This document shows, one piece after another, positions 1 through 10,389 of a stretch of DNA of 64,000 nucleotides. The number at the start of each line of letters is the position of its first letter. The first letter of the stretch is position 1. The notes beneath the pieces are model-generated. The model did no database searches, was not told the DNA's origin, and was given only the letters and a program-made list of their open reading frames with translations. The position numbers and the translations under genes are program-made. Location: positions 24,747 through 88,746 of the forward strand of contig VWZW01007680.1 in the NCBI GenBank assembly GCA_013397115.1, read 5' to 3'. This stretch comes from Edolisoma coerulescens (lineage: Eukaryota > Chordata > Aves > Passeriformes > Campephagidae).

Positions 1-3000
1 AGATTTTTATGCACATGTGGCTGGAAAGCTCTTGATGCTTGGGGAGCTTTTCCCTTTCTCCCTCTCCTTTGCAGTCCTGGAGGAAAAGCTCAGGGGTTGC
101 CTGGATCGTTTCTGGTTGATGCTGCCCCTCTCTGCTGTAGCTGCTGCCCACACAAGCAGGGAATGGGTAACTCTGATGCACCTGGGGAACAACTTTGACA
201 CTTTATCCCAGAGCATTAAAGGGAAGAAACTCTTGTCCTGGGGGTGGAGACTCACTTCGAATCACTCCAGGCTTGAATTTAAGGACAAAGTCATGAAGCA
301 GCAGGTCTGCAAATGCAAATTTGTACCTCAGCACTGCTTCAGGCTGATGTGCACTACAAAACACAACTTTGTCATAGGGATGGCAGGGCAGGAGTGCTTC
401 TGTCTTGGGAAAGGGTTGGGATTTTGTTTTAAGCTTGGAAAGTAATTAAAAGCCCCCAGCAACTGCTTCAGGTAAGGCAGGAACAGCAGGAGCAGCAGCT
501 GAAGCTGGAGCAGGATGCTCTGAGATGCTGCCAGGGCTGGTATGGACCAGACTCATCTTTGGTTGTGGGTTCCTGCTCTGGCCCCGCCAGGATCCCGCAT
601 GGGGCGTGGGACAGGCGTGTGCCTGGTGGCAGGGCTCCAAACCCTGCCCCACAGCTCTGCAGCCCGTAAATCCTTTCTGCTCAGTGCAGAACATCAGCTG
701 ACTGGGAGGATGCTGGAACTGTCATTCCTTACTCTGCCCAAATTCATCCTTCCCAGAGCTGGAGTGGTTTATTTTTAAGCTTTCCCCTGTGCTTGTTTTT
801 GGCACTTGGTGGGAAGGCATGTAACATAAAAATGAAGTCTGTACACAGTTGGCTTTGTGAGCTGGGGCCGGTTTAGACGCTCCTGGGAGGACTGGGAACA
901 TTTGGCTGAGGGAGCACAGGGCTGTTTTCGTGCTGTGCTGACAGTCCCACAGAGTTCCTGCAGAGCCCCAGCCCCAGCTCCCTGACACTGAAACAGCTCC
1001 TGGAGAACAACTCCCCTTCCCAAACAATCATCAGCTTTGCATTTCCCTGGGAAAAGGGCTGGTTTAGAAAAGCTGCCATATGGCTGCAGAGCTCTGGCTG
1101 CTCCAGCCCCACTCCCCTCTGGCAGTGGGGTGAGCACAGCTGGGACAGAGCCAGACACTGCTCTGGACATTGGGCAGATAGGAATTCTCACTTTTTGCCT
1201 GTTTCCACAGAGTTTGTAGGAACCCAGATCTTGTGCTGGGCCCCTCTGCCTGGGTGTGGGCCAGAAGGCTCAAGGCAGTGCATGTGAAGTAAAAAAAACA
1301 GGTGAAAGCTTCCCGGGGGCTTCAGTCAGATGGGCCTGGGAAGCCACAGTGCTTTCCTCAGACACCAATGGTGTGGAAAAGGAGAAGCTCCTCTGCTGAT
1401 CCTGCTCCTGCCCCATGGCAGCTGTGCTTTGGGATGGATGTGACACGGGCCAGGGATGAGAGGATGCTTGGACACACAGCAATCCTGCCAGGCAGCCCCA
1501 GGCAGGAGCAGGGAATTCACAGCTCGGGCTGATTTTGTGCCCAGGTCTGCAGCATGGGGAAGGCAGCGAGGGCCTGACCTAGTTGAGCAGTGTGGGGAGA
1601 AACTGCTGGGAAGCTCCTGCCAGGCAGATGGAAAATCTGTCTGTGCTGCAGGCCCAGGCCAGGCTCCACCGGGGTCCCAGACAGCTCTGCTGAGAACACT
1701 TGGCAGCACAATTTGTTAAATAAACAAACTGCCCATGCACAGAGAATCAGAGCAGCCCGAGACTCGTGCTCAGTGCTTTCTGTGTCACTGAGACTTCGCA
1801 GGGGACATCACAGCAGATCCTGTCCCCTCGGTGCTGCTTTTTAGCAGAAGCCTCCGTGCTGTGACCCCCATGGTGTCCCCAGGGTCCCGGGGAAGGGGGG
1901 CTGGCTCAGGGACAGGTGTAGGCTGGGGTGCAGTCCCTGCTCAGGATGCTCTGCCTGGAGTGGGGGGTGGAACAACTCCAACAATGCCCTGCTTGAAAAG
2001 CTGTCAGTGAGTGGAGAAGGGGTTCACACTGCTTTTGGGGCGAATAATGCTAAAATCAGCCTGACTCATTGATCCCAAAGTTAAATACCCTGAGAGCGAG
2101 GTGAAGATGTGGCAGATGATAGAGTGCCTGATAAAGGAACAAACAAGTGATGCTACTGACCCCTTACCCAGAGCTGCTGGGCTGGCACAGCTGGCCCAGA
2201 CACATCTGACTGACAGCCCAGGCCCAGTTTTTAACAGAGGGTTCTCCGACACACCCTTCTGGGAGTGAGTGTGGAGATTCCTCCCCGGAGTGGGGACACC
2301 CCTCAAGGCCACTCCTCAGGGCTGAGCCAAAGAGATTTGCCCACAGTCTTTGGTCTGGGTGAGTAACATCATTCTCTAGTTAATATTTTTTGCTATCTTT
2401 AGTATGATTGCCTCAATATAACTGCTTTAATACAAATGCTTCAATTTTGCTTCAAAAATAGTGCACTGTACTACACTAGTAGTTCTAGCTACCCGTACTA
2501 GGTAGCAAATAATTCTGTGTAAGGTCTTTTTAGTCTTATCATTAGCATGATAAATCATTTATTTCTATATAAATATATCCGGTTTGCCATCCTTAATCCT
2601 GCAGGACAAAGTCACCTAAAGGTTCAATCACCCTTTGCTGTTGCTGTGCACGTGCTGTGGGGGAGAACTGGGAGTGCCTAAATGTGGGTGACCATCAGTT
2701 CCCAGCCCAGGACAGGGCTGTGCCCCAGCCTGGAAGGATTTCCCCCTGTTTACCTTCCGAGCACTCCCTGGTTTCATTGTTAGGTACTGACCTTGCAGCC
2801 ACGACTTTGTAACCAAATAAAATGATTCAGCAAATGCCAGAAAAGCTGAAATTCACCCAGAGGCTGGAGGCAGCCTAAAACCCAGCAATAACAATGGGAG
2901 TGTGCCTCTCACCAAAGATGAGTGTCAGTGCTTTGGGGTTTTTGGGAGATACTAATGGGAAGGAAGAAGCATTTTTCCACCCAACAGGCCTCCAGACTTA

Positions 3001-4340
3001 GTGTGGGATGGTGATTTGAGTAATTTTTATTGCCCTGCCTAAAAGCAGTTTGAAAGTCTGTAAGCAGTCTACAGAGAGTGATTGTCCCTCTCCAAAAGCC
3101 CCCATAAAAATGAGTCAAAACCCTGTTTAAACTTAAAGGATGCCCTTGAGACCATTAGCTCTGCTTAGGAGCTGCAGCCCTGACCCATTAAGATAAAAAT
3201 AAATAGAGCTTATTTTAGGAAGGCGGAAGTGGGAAGCAGCCCAATCACCACTGAGCCACTGCCAGCACCGAGCAGATGCTGTGTAAAGGTTGGGGTTTTT
3301 CTTTTTGTTCCGTGTACCTCCTAATTCAAAGTAAATTCAGCAACCTTTTTGACTCACCACAATTGGCCCCTGCCTGGATGCCAAGTAACATAGTTAGACA
3401 AGAAAGGATTTCTGAAAATGCCTTGCATTTCCCAATTATAAAAAACTTCCAGCCCCCTGCTCTGGAGTCTGTAGCACCAGACTTGCGCCTTAACCATATC
3501 CAATAACAATGTAAAATAAACAAGACACCGACAAAATAAGAAATAATTTCCCTACTCCTACCTTAAAGCCACAACTGAAGCCCATGGTGGAGATGCTACA
3601 AGAAGGACCAGAACTGTTATTTTATTTAGGAGCAATAAAAAAAAAATCTGAAAAAATAACTCACAGCTAGTGTACAGGAGGTTACCTCAAACCTCACCTC
3701 AGGCAGCAAACAGGGCAGGTAACAGCAGCAGGCTTTCCATTTTTCACAGTTTTGATTCTTCAGGGCTTTCTTTGCTCTCCAGTTTGTAAACAAGAGCTTC
3801 TCAGGCAGGAAAATACACCAGGGAAGCTGAAAGAGATAGTAACGAGCTTGGCAAACTCAGCTTTCCACTGCAGCACACCAAGGCAAGAGGGAGAACATCC
3901 AATATAAACCCCAAATTAAGCTACCTATAAGATGCTCTCAAAGCAGCCTCTAAACTTCTTCCTTAACAAAACCCACAACTTTAGTTGAGTGAACAGCTGG
4001 GGACTGGGTTATTCAGCTCAGAGCTGGTGAAAGTTGCTCCACCATCACATGGAGAGGGGCCAAAGGCTAAGAGCAGTAATATTTAGCTTTATATACTCCT
4101 GCAAATAAACCAGGATTAATTAGACCAGGCAACACTAACACCTCCCCAGCTCCCTCTGTGGGCTGGCACTCACTCCCAGCCTGTAATTTCCCACGTGAAA
4201 AAGGTTAATTCAGAATTAGGATCTCGTTTATAATAAGCTTTCAGGGCCAAGGTTTAGCCCAACTACAACGAACCTGCGGTTTCAGGGGCCAGCTGCAGAT
4301 CTTTCTCTTTGCTTCCTATCAGAAAGAAACCTCCCTCACA
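1..4340. other. Intergenic DNA upstream of GDF9, no recognised gene
   Basis: I recognise no exon, RNA gene or transposon here. Open frames are short, overlap on both strands and lack family motifs or convincing splice contexts. Bases 1-2340 are moderately GC-rich with scattered G/C-tract sequence. About 2340-2610 is an AT-rich island with two adjacent small inverted repeats. In mammals SHROOM1 lies on this side of GDF9, but I cannot identify any SHROOM1 exon. The last 250 bases are the likely GDF9 promoter and are listed separately. Confidence 0.6.
2470..2506. repeat. Two adjacent short inverted repeats in an AT-rich island
   Basis: ACTAC at 2470-2474 pairs with GTAGT at 2479-2483 across a 4-base loop. 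GCTACC at 2488-2493 pairs with GGTAGC at 2501-2506 across a 7-base loop. They are perfect but short, and no function is implied. Confidence 0.5.
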
Positions 4341-4363
4341 TTCCACAGCTGCAACCTATATAA
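4117..4363 (+). promoter_or_regulatory. Probable GDF9 promoter: homeobox site, E-boxes and TATA box
   Basis: A TATATAA box lies at 4357-4363, 82 bases before the start codon, which predicts transcription from near 4390. Upstream are three E-boxes: CACGTG at 4192-4197 and CAGCTG at 4290-4295 and 4346-4351. A TAATTA motif at 4117-4122 matches the core bound by the oocyte homeobox protein NOBOX. Mammalian Gdf9 promoters are known to use NOBOX-type sites and E-boxes for oocyte expression. The motifs are seen here; their use in this bird is inferred. Confidence 0.6.
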
Positions 4364-4444
4364 GGGATGAGGGTCAGGCACTCTTGTTTTTCCTTGAATA
4401 TTTGAAGGGAGGTGTTTTTTTTTTTATCTGCAGCCTTCAAGAAC

Positions 4445-6894
4445 ATGGAGAGCACTTGGAGGATTTGTGTGTGTTTGTACTGCTGCCTGCCCTGGCTCTC
4501 TGCTGGCACCCAGTGCTCCCCCCGCTCCAGGGGCTCTGAGAAGGCCGCTGGGTTTTTGGCAGCTCCTGAGGATGCTGCCAGGGAGCTCAGCGCGGTGCTG
4601 CAGCAGCCCCAAGGTGGGGGAGCGGCCCCTGCCCTCCTGCCCCCCCTGCTCAAGGTGCTGCACGCCCGCGGCCCCCGGGGCTGGCACAGCGAGGCCCCGC
4701 GGCTGCAGCCGGACTCCAGGGCCCTTCGGTACATGAAGAGGCTGTACAGGATGTCTGCCAGCAGGGAGGGCGTCCCCAAGGCGCAGCGCGGCCGCCTCTA
4801 TAACACGGTGCGGCTCTTCACCCCGTGCTGGGAATGCGAGCACCGCCCCGGGGGCCTGCGGAAAGGTAGGTGCGCAGCGCCTGGGCTGGAGAGGTTACAC
4901 GGGGTTTCTGTGCGTCCTGTGCTGGCAGCAGGAGATAAAAATACCTCCTTTCTTTAGAGCTGCTGCTATTTCAGTCCTAGAGGCTCTTCTCCTAAACTGT
5001 AGGAGTTTTTCATAACCTACTTCTCCGTGAATGGCATTAGGCACAGACTTCACAGGCTGGGGAACACCACACAAGTGGTATGTACAAGACATGCTGATGT
5101 TTTGGGCTGACTCATCTCCTCATGAGTCAGAAAAAGCCACAAGCAGATCTAAGTAAAGTAAGAAAAGCAGAAAAAATGTTTAGGTGTAACAGGCAGCACA
5201 TTTACTTCTACAGCACGTCTTGGTTTTGCTTTTTTTCTAAAAACCACAGCACTGGTAAAAAATTTGTACCAATCTGCCAGAATCCACTGCCAGTGCCTCT
5301 CTTTGCCTGGTACATTTGCTAGAGAAGAAACACGACCAAAACCTGAAGGGAAGCATAGAATCACTTGCAAATTTGGCTCAGGACTGGGGTGGCTGGGCAC
5401 CCTGTAACTTATGATGCTTCCATGGTTTTCTTAAATGTGGGCTGGTCACAGCAACAGCACCTAGAAATCCTTGGCTGTTAATCCTGCTGAGGTGACCTGA
5501 GTTCTCCTGACTGGGATTTTTCACTAGAAAGACAGATAAACATAGAAAGATAAACACAAGCATTGTACTGCTGCACAGGAACAGCGCTCTGAGGTGGAGT
5601 TCATGGTTTTTATCATCTGGAGTGTTCAGTTCCTGTTACCCCACTTTACCAGCACTAAAGAGATAACAGCTGACTTCTTCCTGTGCTGGTTCTTTTAACA
5701 AAATGAATCCTAATAGGTCTTATAATCAGGGCTTTTCTTGTACTTGTTTTAATTTACTAATTTTTAACTCTTACGTCCCTGACTAAAGCAGAAGTTTCAT
5801 GTAATAAATGTAAGGAAGGGCATCTAAGTTGTTTTCTTCTGCTGCTGAATCGTTTTTACTTATTGACTACAACAGTATTTATGTCTAGGTGGAAAAATAA
5901 GGTGTATTAACACTATAGGAATCTGTTTCCCTTCCCAGGAGATGTTCACTCGGTGGATTTACTCTTCAACTTGGATCATGTTACTGCTCTGGAACACTTA
6001 CTCAAGTCTGTCTTGCTCTATTCCTTTGACACATCTGTTTCCATTTCCTCTTCCATTACCTGCACATGCCATTTATCCCTTAAGGAACACGATTTTTCCA
6101 GCCAAGTTTGCCCCAGCATTTCCCACTCTCTAGCTTTTAGCCTGCACTTTGATGGTAGAAAACGCAAATGGGTGGAGATGGATGTGACTTCTTTCCTCCA
6201 GCCTCTGATTGCTACGAACAGGAGGAACATCCGTATGGCTCTGAACTTCACTTGTCTGATGGGTGACCCACAACGGAGCACGAAACTGGAAAATGCTCTT
6301 AATGTGACACTGGCTCCCCCTTCCCTTCTGCTGTATCTGAATGACACCAGTGAGCAAGCTTATCACCGGGGGAGCTCACTCAGGCACGGGAGGAAAAGCC
6401 CAGTCCGGGCCAGGCAAAGCAGCAGCCCGCTTGTGGATCCTCCAAAGGGTGACAAAGGACAAGGCAAGCCCCAGGGTAAAAGGGCCTCTCGCCAGCGAAG
6501 GAACGAGAATCCGAAAGCAGCACCGGCCACTTCACCTCACAACCTGAGCGAGTACCTGAAGCAGTTGGTGTTCCCTCAGCACGAGTGCGAGCTGCACAAC
6601 TTCCGCCTGAGCTTCAGCCAGCTGCAGTGGGACCGCTGGATCATCGCCCCGCACAGGTACAGCCCTCAGTTCTGCCGGGGGGACTGTCCCCGCGCCCTGG
6701 GCCACCGCTACGGCTCCCCGGTGCACACCATGGTGCAGACCCTCATCTACGAGCGGCTGGACCCCGCTGTGCCCCGGCCCTCGTGCGTGCCGGCCGCCTA
6801 CAGCCCGCTCAGCGTGCTGACCATCGAGCCCGACGGCTCCATCGCCTACAAGGAGTACGAGGACATGATCGCCACCAAGTGCACCTGCCGGTAG
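4445..6894 (+). CDS. GDF9: Growth differentiation factor 9 (oocyte TGF-beta family ligand), two coding exons
   Basis: The CDS joins 4445-4865 and 5939-6894 (458 residues). The phase-1 intron has donor GTAGGT and acceptor CCCAG. GDF9 is secreted by oocytes and signals to granulosa cells through BMPR2/ALK5, often with BMP15. Residues 1 to about 20 form a signal peptide (hydrophobic ICVCLYCCLPWLSAG). The prodomain carries N-glycosylation sequons NFT, NVT and NDT. The furin-type site RQRR ends at residue 328, giving a 130-residue mature ligand. That ligand has six cysteines (357, 386, 390, 423, 455, 457), and Ser422 replaces the inter-chain cysteine, a hallmark of GDF9 that leaves dimers non-covalent. 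The C-terminus, ending KCTCR, is typical of the family. The start at 4445 is chosen because the signal peptide follows directly; an upstream in-frame GTG at 4412 has no support. No frame damage is seen. Confidence 0.96.
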
Positions 6895-7224
6895 TGGGGG
6901 CTTTGCTTTAATCCACTTCGGGGTGGGTTTGCGTCCTCAAATACAGATTTCATCTTTGCATTCTCGAGATCTGTAGCTACAATCGACTGAGCAGTGTTGC
7001 TGTAACTCCGGGAGCTGGGATTTAGCACCGAGTTAGCAAAAGGGGTTCACATCAGAGCACTGATTTTTTGTACTCACTCAGCCTTTCTAGAATGTGCAAT
7101 TAAATGTAAATAATGTCTTTTTATCGGGAGAATTTTGCATTTAAAATGGGGGAAAGGTTTCAACTACTAAATGCCTATTTTAAGCTGCTTTATTACAGAT
7201 TTAAAAAAAAAGAAAAGAAATAAA
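6895..7224 (+). other. GDF9 3' untranslated region with poly(A) signal
   Basis: An AATAAA at 7219-7224, in an A-rich context, is the first good poly(A) signal after the GDF9 stop. It gives a 3' UTR of roughly 340-350 bases. A second candidate near 7985 could serve a longer form. Confidence 0.6.
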
Positions 7225-8449
7225 TTGCTATCACGCATACCCTGACATACAGTGCCTGCTACTCTGCCTCTGCAGAAACCTTGTGTGTGACATCTCCAGC
7301 AATTATTAGGAAGAGAAGAAAGTCTTTAGTGTTAGTATTATTTCCTCAGTTTTTCATTCTCTTCCAAGCAGGATGACACAACCCTACCTCACAGTTCTGT
7401 AAAGGGTTACCACGTTGTTTTTTGCTTTTCTTCTGTTGCACTCTTTGGGCTTTCTCAACTAAAAGGAGGGTAAGAGTTTAAGGGCAGCTGTGGGTAACTT
7501 GTGAACATTTAAATTAAGGCACTATTTTGGTGAGAATTTGCACCAGGTGAGGCTTCATTGGGCTCAAGAACAAGGAGCAGCTGTCCATGGGGTGAGGGCA
7601 GAGGATTGTCCATTGGAGCCACACTGCCACTGGCTTCTGAACTAGGAAGAAATGTTTAAAAAGCTTAATCCCCACAAATGGCTTCTAAAAGCCTTAAATG
7701 AGTTGATGTAAATACTGTTCAATGGGTTTAAAATTCTAAAAGGTGGGGCCACAGCCTTGTTTCCTCTCACAATGAAACTGTAGGTAACAAGTGCCTCAAC
7801 TCTAGATGCTTTCACACCAAATCCTTACTGTGATTGATTTATTTTCTCCTCCTAGACTTGGGGTTCTCACAGCTTTAGTGGGGATTTTTCTTGTTTGTTT
7901 GTTTGTTAATTAAAGGCTGTGGAGCAGCACTGTCTTGTAAAACTTGTTCAGAACAGCCTTTAACATTGACTTGCTAATGGATTAATAAATAAATGCTGGA
8001 GCTTTCTACACTCAACCACCCAGCCAGCCCCTACCTTAGATCCTGAGCAATTCCAGAGGCTGGGAATTCAGCCTGGCAGGGCAGGGACTGCTCCTGAGAG
8101 GCTGCTGTGTGGTGTCACTTTGAAGGTTCACCTGGTCACTGAGCACACTGATGTTGGGGTGAGTCTGGAGAGCTCTTGGAGGTGCAACAGGCACAAATCT
8201 GCCCTAAAAGTGAGGATCCTGCTCCAGGTTGCAGTCTCTGACTGCTGAAATCAAAGTGGTTGACCCCAAAAGCTGAAAACAGTATCTTGGTGTCACATAA
8301 AACCTTCCTGGTCCCAGCACCGAGGGCGGTTGGGTGAGTTTGGATTGTGTCACTCCTGCTCATCCCTTCAAACTCCGGGAATTTGGCTTTGCTCACCTGC
8401 CAGAGAAGAAAATAAATGGCATTGTTTCCTGACACAAATCCTTCTAATT
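7225..8449. other. Intergenic spacer between GDF9 and UQCRQ, nothing recognised
   Basis: Mixed AT-rich sequence with short oligo-T and GTTT runs near 7890. No coding exon, transposon or RNA gene is recognisable. Part of it may be an extended GDF9 3' UTR. Confidence 0.5.
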
Positions 8450-8960
8450 ACAGTGAAATGTCTAATGTAGTCCAATAATCCTAACATATTGTAATATTCC
8501 ATTAATGGAGATCATGTTTAATATATATTAATAATTCCAATAATAATATATTAAGTATGTGTAATATATTGTAATAATTCCAATAATGTTGAACCTCTCT
8601 AATACATTCTAATAATAATTCCAACAATGCTGATGTTTAACATATTCTAGCAAATCTAATATATTCTAATATTAGCTCAAATAATGGTAAATATGTCTAA
8701 TATATCATAATGATCCAAATAAAGTTGAAAATATCTAATACAGTCTAATAATTCTACTATAATTCAAATGGTGAAAATGTTTAATATTCTAACCATTCTT
8801 ATCTATTCTAATAATAATTTAAATAAGTTTGATGTCAAATATATTCTATAATTCGAATAATGTGGAATATGTCTGATATAGCCTAATAATTGTAATGGAC
8901 TATTAATGATTCCAGTAATACTGAAGATGTCTAATATAGTCTAATGATAATTTCAATTGT
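8450..8960. repeat. Degenerate AT-rich tandem array built on TCTAATATAGTCTAATAATTC-like units
   Basis: About eleven diverged copies of a motif of the form ATGTCTAATATAGTCTAATAATTCCAATAA occur in one orientation. Copies start near 8457, 8513, 8558, 8594, 8632, 8692, 8731, 8777, 8832, 8868 and 8927. Spacing falls mostly into two classes, about 36-46 and 55-60 bases. The array is over 75 per cent A+T and ends abruptly where TTCAATTT-type sequence begins. It looks like an old AT minisatellite rather than a transposon. Confidence 0.75.
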
Positions 8961-9132
8961 GTTCAATTCAATTTTAATAATTTCAATTTTCAATTGTTAC
9001 TTAATAACAATACAAATATTGTTTACGATGGTCATTGCGGGGGGGTGTGGAGGGATATTTAACCTTTAAAAGCCTTTTCCAGCGCAAACAATTCCGTAAT
9101 TCCACGATTTTCTGCTTCAGACACTCCCGCTG

Positions 9133-9252
9133 TTCATCGAAACTCCACAATCGCCACACGAAAGTGGTTTTTTTTCTCCGACAATTATTTATTTTTCATC
9201 GGAACTCCACAATCTCCACACAAAAGTGTTTTTTCTCCATTATTTATTTTTG
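9133..9252. repeat. Tandem duplication of about 62 bases upstream of UQCRQ
   Basis: Two adjacent copies start at 9133 and 9195. Each runs TTCATCG(A/G)AACTCCACAATC, then CCACAC(G/A)(A)AAGTG, a poly-T tract, TCTCC and ATTATTTATTTTT. The copies differ at few positions, so the duplication is fairly recent or conserved. Confidence 0.75.
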
Positions 9253-9439
9253 GCGGGCTCCCACGCTGAGGCGCCGCCCCCCCCTCCCCTCACAGCCAGG
9301 TGCCTCACGTGACCCCCCCTTCCCCTCAGGGCAGGGCTCGTTTATGGCGCAAATCATTTATTACAAATCGCGTGTTAAAAACACACTTTAGTACAATTGT
9401 GATTTATCACACGCATATTTCATTGCCTCTATCGTTCGT

Positions 9440-9541
9440 TACAAACAGAAAGCGCAGCTCGCGGTGCCCCGGAAGGCGTCGCCCAGGCGGTTCCGGGGCG
9501 GGCGGCGGCCATTGCGCGGTGACCGAGGGGACACCGCGGCC
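9440..9541 (+). promoter_or_regulatory. UQCRQ CpG-rich promoter and 5' UTR
   Basis: No TATA box is visible. An ETS-type TTCCGG (9491-9496) runs into a GC box GGGGCGGG (9495-9502). A YY1-like GGCCATT follows at 9507-9513. ETS/GABP plus YY1 is a common arrangement at nuclear genes for mitochondrial proteins. The start codon has a strong Kozak context (GCGGCCATGG). Confidence 0.65.
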
Positions 9542-10261
9542 ATGGGGAAGCACTTCGGGAACCTGGCGCGGGTGCGCCATGTCATCACCTACAGCCTGTC
9601 GCCCTTCGAGCAGCGCGCCTTCCCCAATGTCCTGTCCCACGGCGTCCCCAACGTGGGCCGCCGCTTCACCTCCCAGGTGTTGAAGGTGGTGCCCCGTGAG
9701 TACAGGGGAGATTCTCCCCTTTTTGTGCCCCTTTCGTAGTGTAAATTTGGGGAGGGGGAGCGTGGGACTGCCGGGGCTGAGGAGGGGGTTGTGGGTCGTT
9801 GTTTTGTCGCAGGAGGTCGGTGCTGTGCGCGGTGCAGTGTCCCCTCACTGCGGTGTCCTCACATTGTGAATATTCCCTTATTCCAATGTCCCCATATTGT
9901 GAATATCCCCTTTTCTGTGTCCCCATGTTATGAAATCCCTTTATTCCAATGTCCCTTTCTAGAAGTGTCCCCTCATTGCATCGAATGCTCCTTTATTGTG
10001 AATGTCCCCTTACTGCAGTGTCCCCTCACTGTGAAAGTCCCCTTATTGTGAGTGTCCCCTCATTGCATTATCCTCTTAGAGCAGTATCCCCTTGTTCCAC
10101 TGCCCCTTTATGGAGAGTGTCCCCTCATCCCAGTGTCCCCTGACCGTGCCTGTCCTCTGTCTCTGCCAGCCCTGGCCATTGGTTACCTCATTTATTCCTG
10201 GGGGACGCAGGAGTTCGAGCGGCTCAAGAGGAAGAACCCGGCTGACTATAAGCACGAGTGA
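9542..10261 (+). CDS. UQCRQ: Ubiquinol-cytochrome c reductase complex III subunit VII (QP-C), two coding exons
   Basis: The CDS joins 9542-9695 and 10170-10261 (81 residues; human has 82). The phase-1 intron has donor GTGAGT and acceptor CTGCCAG. The product is a small subunit of the cytochrome bc1 complex in the inner mitochondrial membrane, lying near cytochrome b. The N-terminus MGKHFGNLARVRHVITYSLS and the segment PFEQRAFPN match the family closely. A hydrophobic helix (about residues 53-63, LAIGYLIYSWG) spans the membrane. The tail with FERLKRKNPADY is charged, as in other vertebrates. No targeting presequence is present, as expected. The stop codon lies inside a 13-base tandem repeat. 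Confidence 0.95.
9836..10140. repeat. Degenerate minisatellite filling most of the UQCRQ intron
   Basis: Roughly fifteen imperfect units of about 18-25 bases share the pattern (A/G)TGTCCCCTTATTGTGA or GTGTCCCCTCATTGCA. The array ends just before the acceptor, and its pyrimidine-rich units merge into the polypyrimidine tract of exon 2. Confidence 0.75.
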
Positions 10262-10305
10262 CCACGAGCAGTGACCACGAGCAGTGACCACGAGCAGTGA
10301 CCACG
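10259..10305. repeat. 13-base tandem repeat starting at the UQCRQ stop codon
   Basis: The unit TGACCACGAGCAG occurs three times (10259, 10272, 10285), followed by a partial copy TGACCACG at 10298. The first TGA is the UQCRQ stop. Because 13 is not a multiple of 3, the later TGAs fall in frames +1, +2 and 0. Confidence 0.9.
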
Positions 10306-10383
10306 TGGCTCCCGAGCTCCTTGGGGACCTGCTGTGCTTGTTCCCATGGCCGGAGGGGATTAACTGGGAGATAAGCCTTGGCT

Positions 10384-10389
10384 AATAAA
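10384..10389 (+). terminator. UQCRQ poly(A) signal AATAAA
   Basis: A canonical AATAAA lies 123 bases after the UQCRQ stop, with a T/G-rich stretch (TGACTCTGTGTG) downstream. The mRNA would end near 10405. Confidence 0.75.

Noticed and set aside
17..445. Open frame of 142 codons at the left edge
   Set aside because: It lacks family resemblance, overlaps an opposite frame, and starts at the window edge with no splice or promoter context.
1..4340. Possible SHROOM1 exons expected from synteny
   Set aside because: No frame resembles Shroom family domains; the gene is probably outside the window.
4412..4444. Upstream in-frame extension of GDF9 from GTG
   Set aside because: It has no ATG, a poly-T-encoded Phe run, and lies in the expected 5' UTR.
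4336..4843. Long antisense frames over GDF9 exon 1
   Set aside because: These are shadows of a GC-rich coding exon; the sense frame matches GDF9 throughout.
9836..10140. CRISPR-like spaced repeats
   Set aside because: The units are degenerate, without constant repeat and spacer lengths, and lie in a vertebrate intron.
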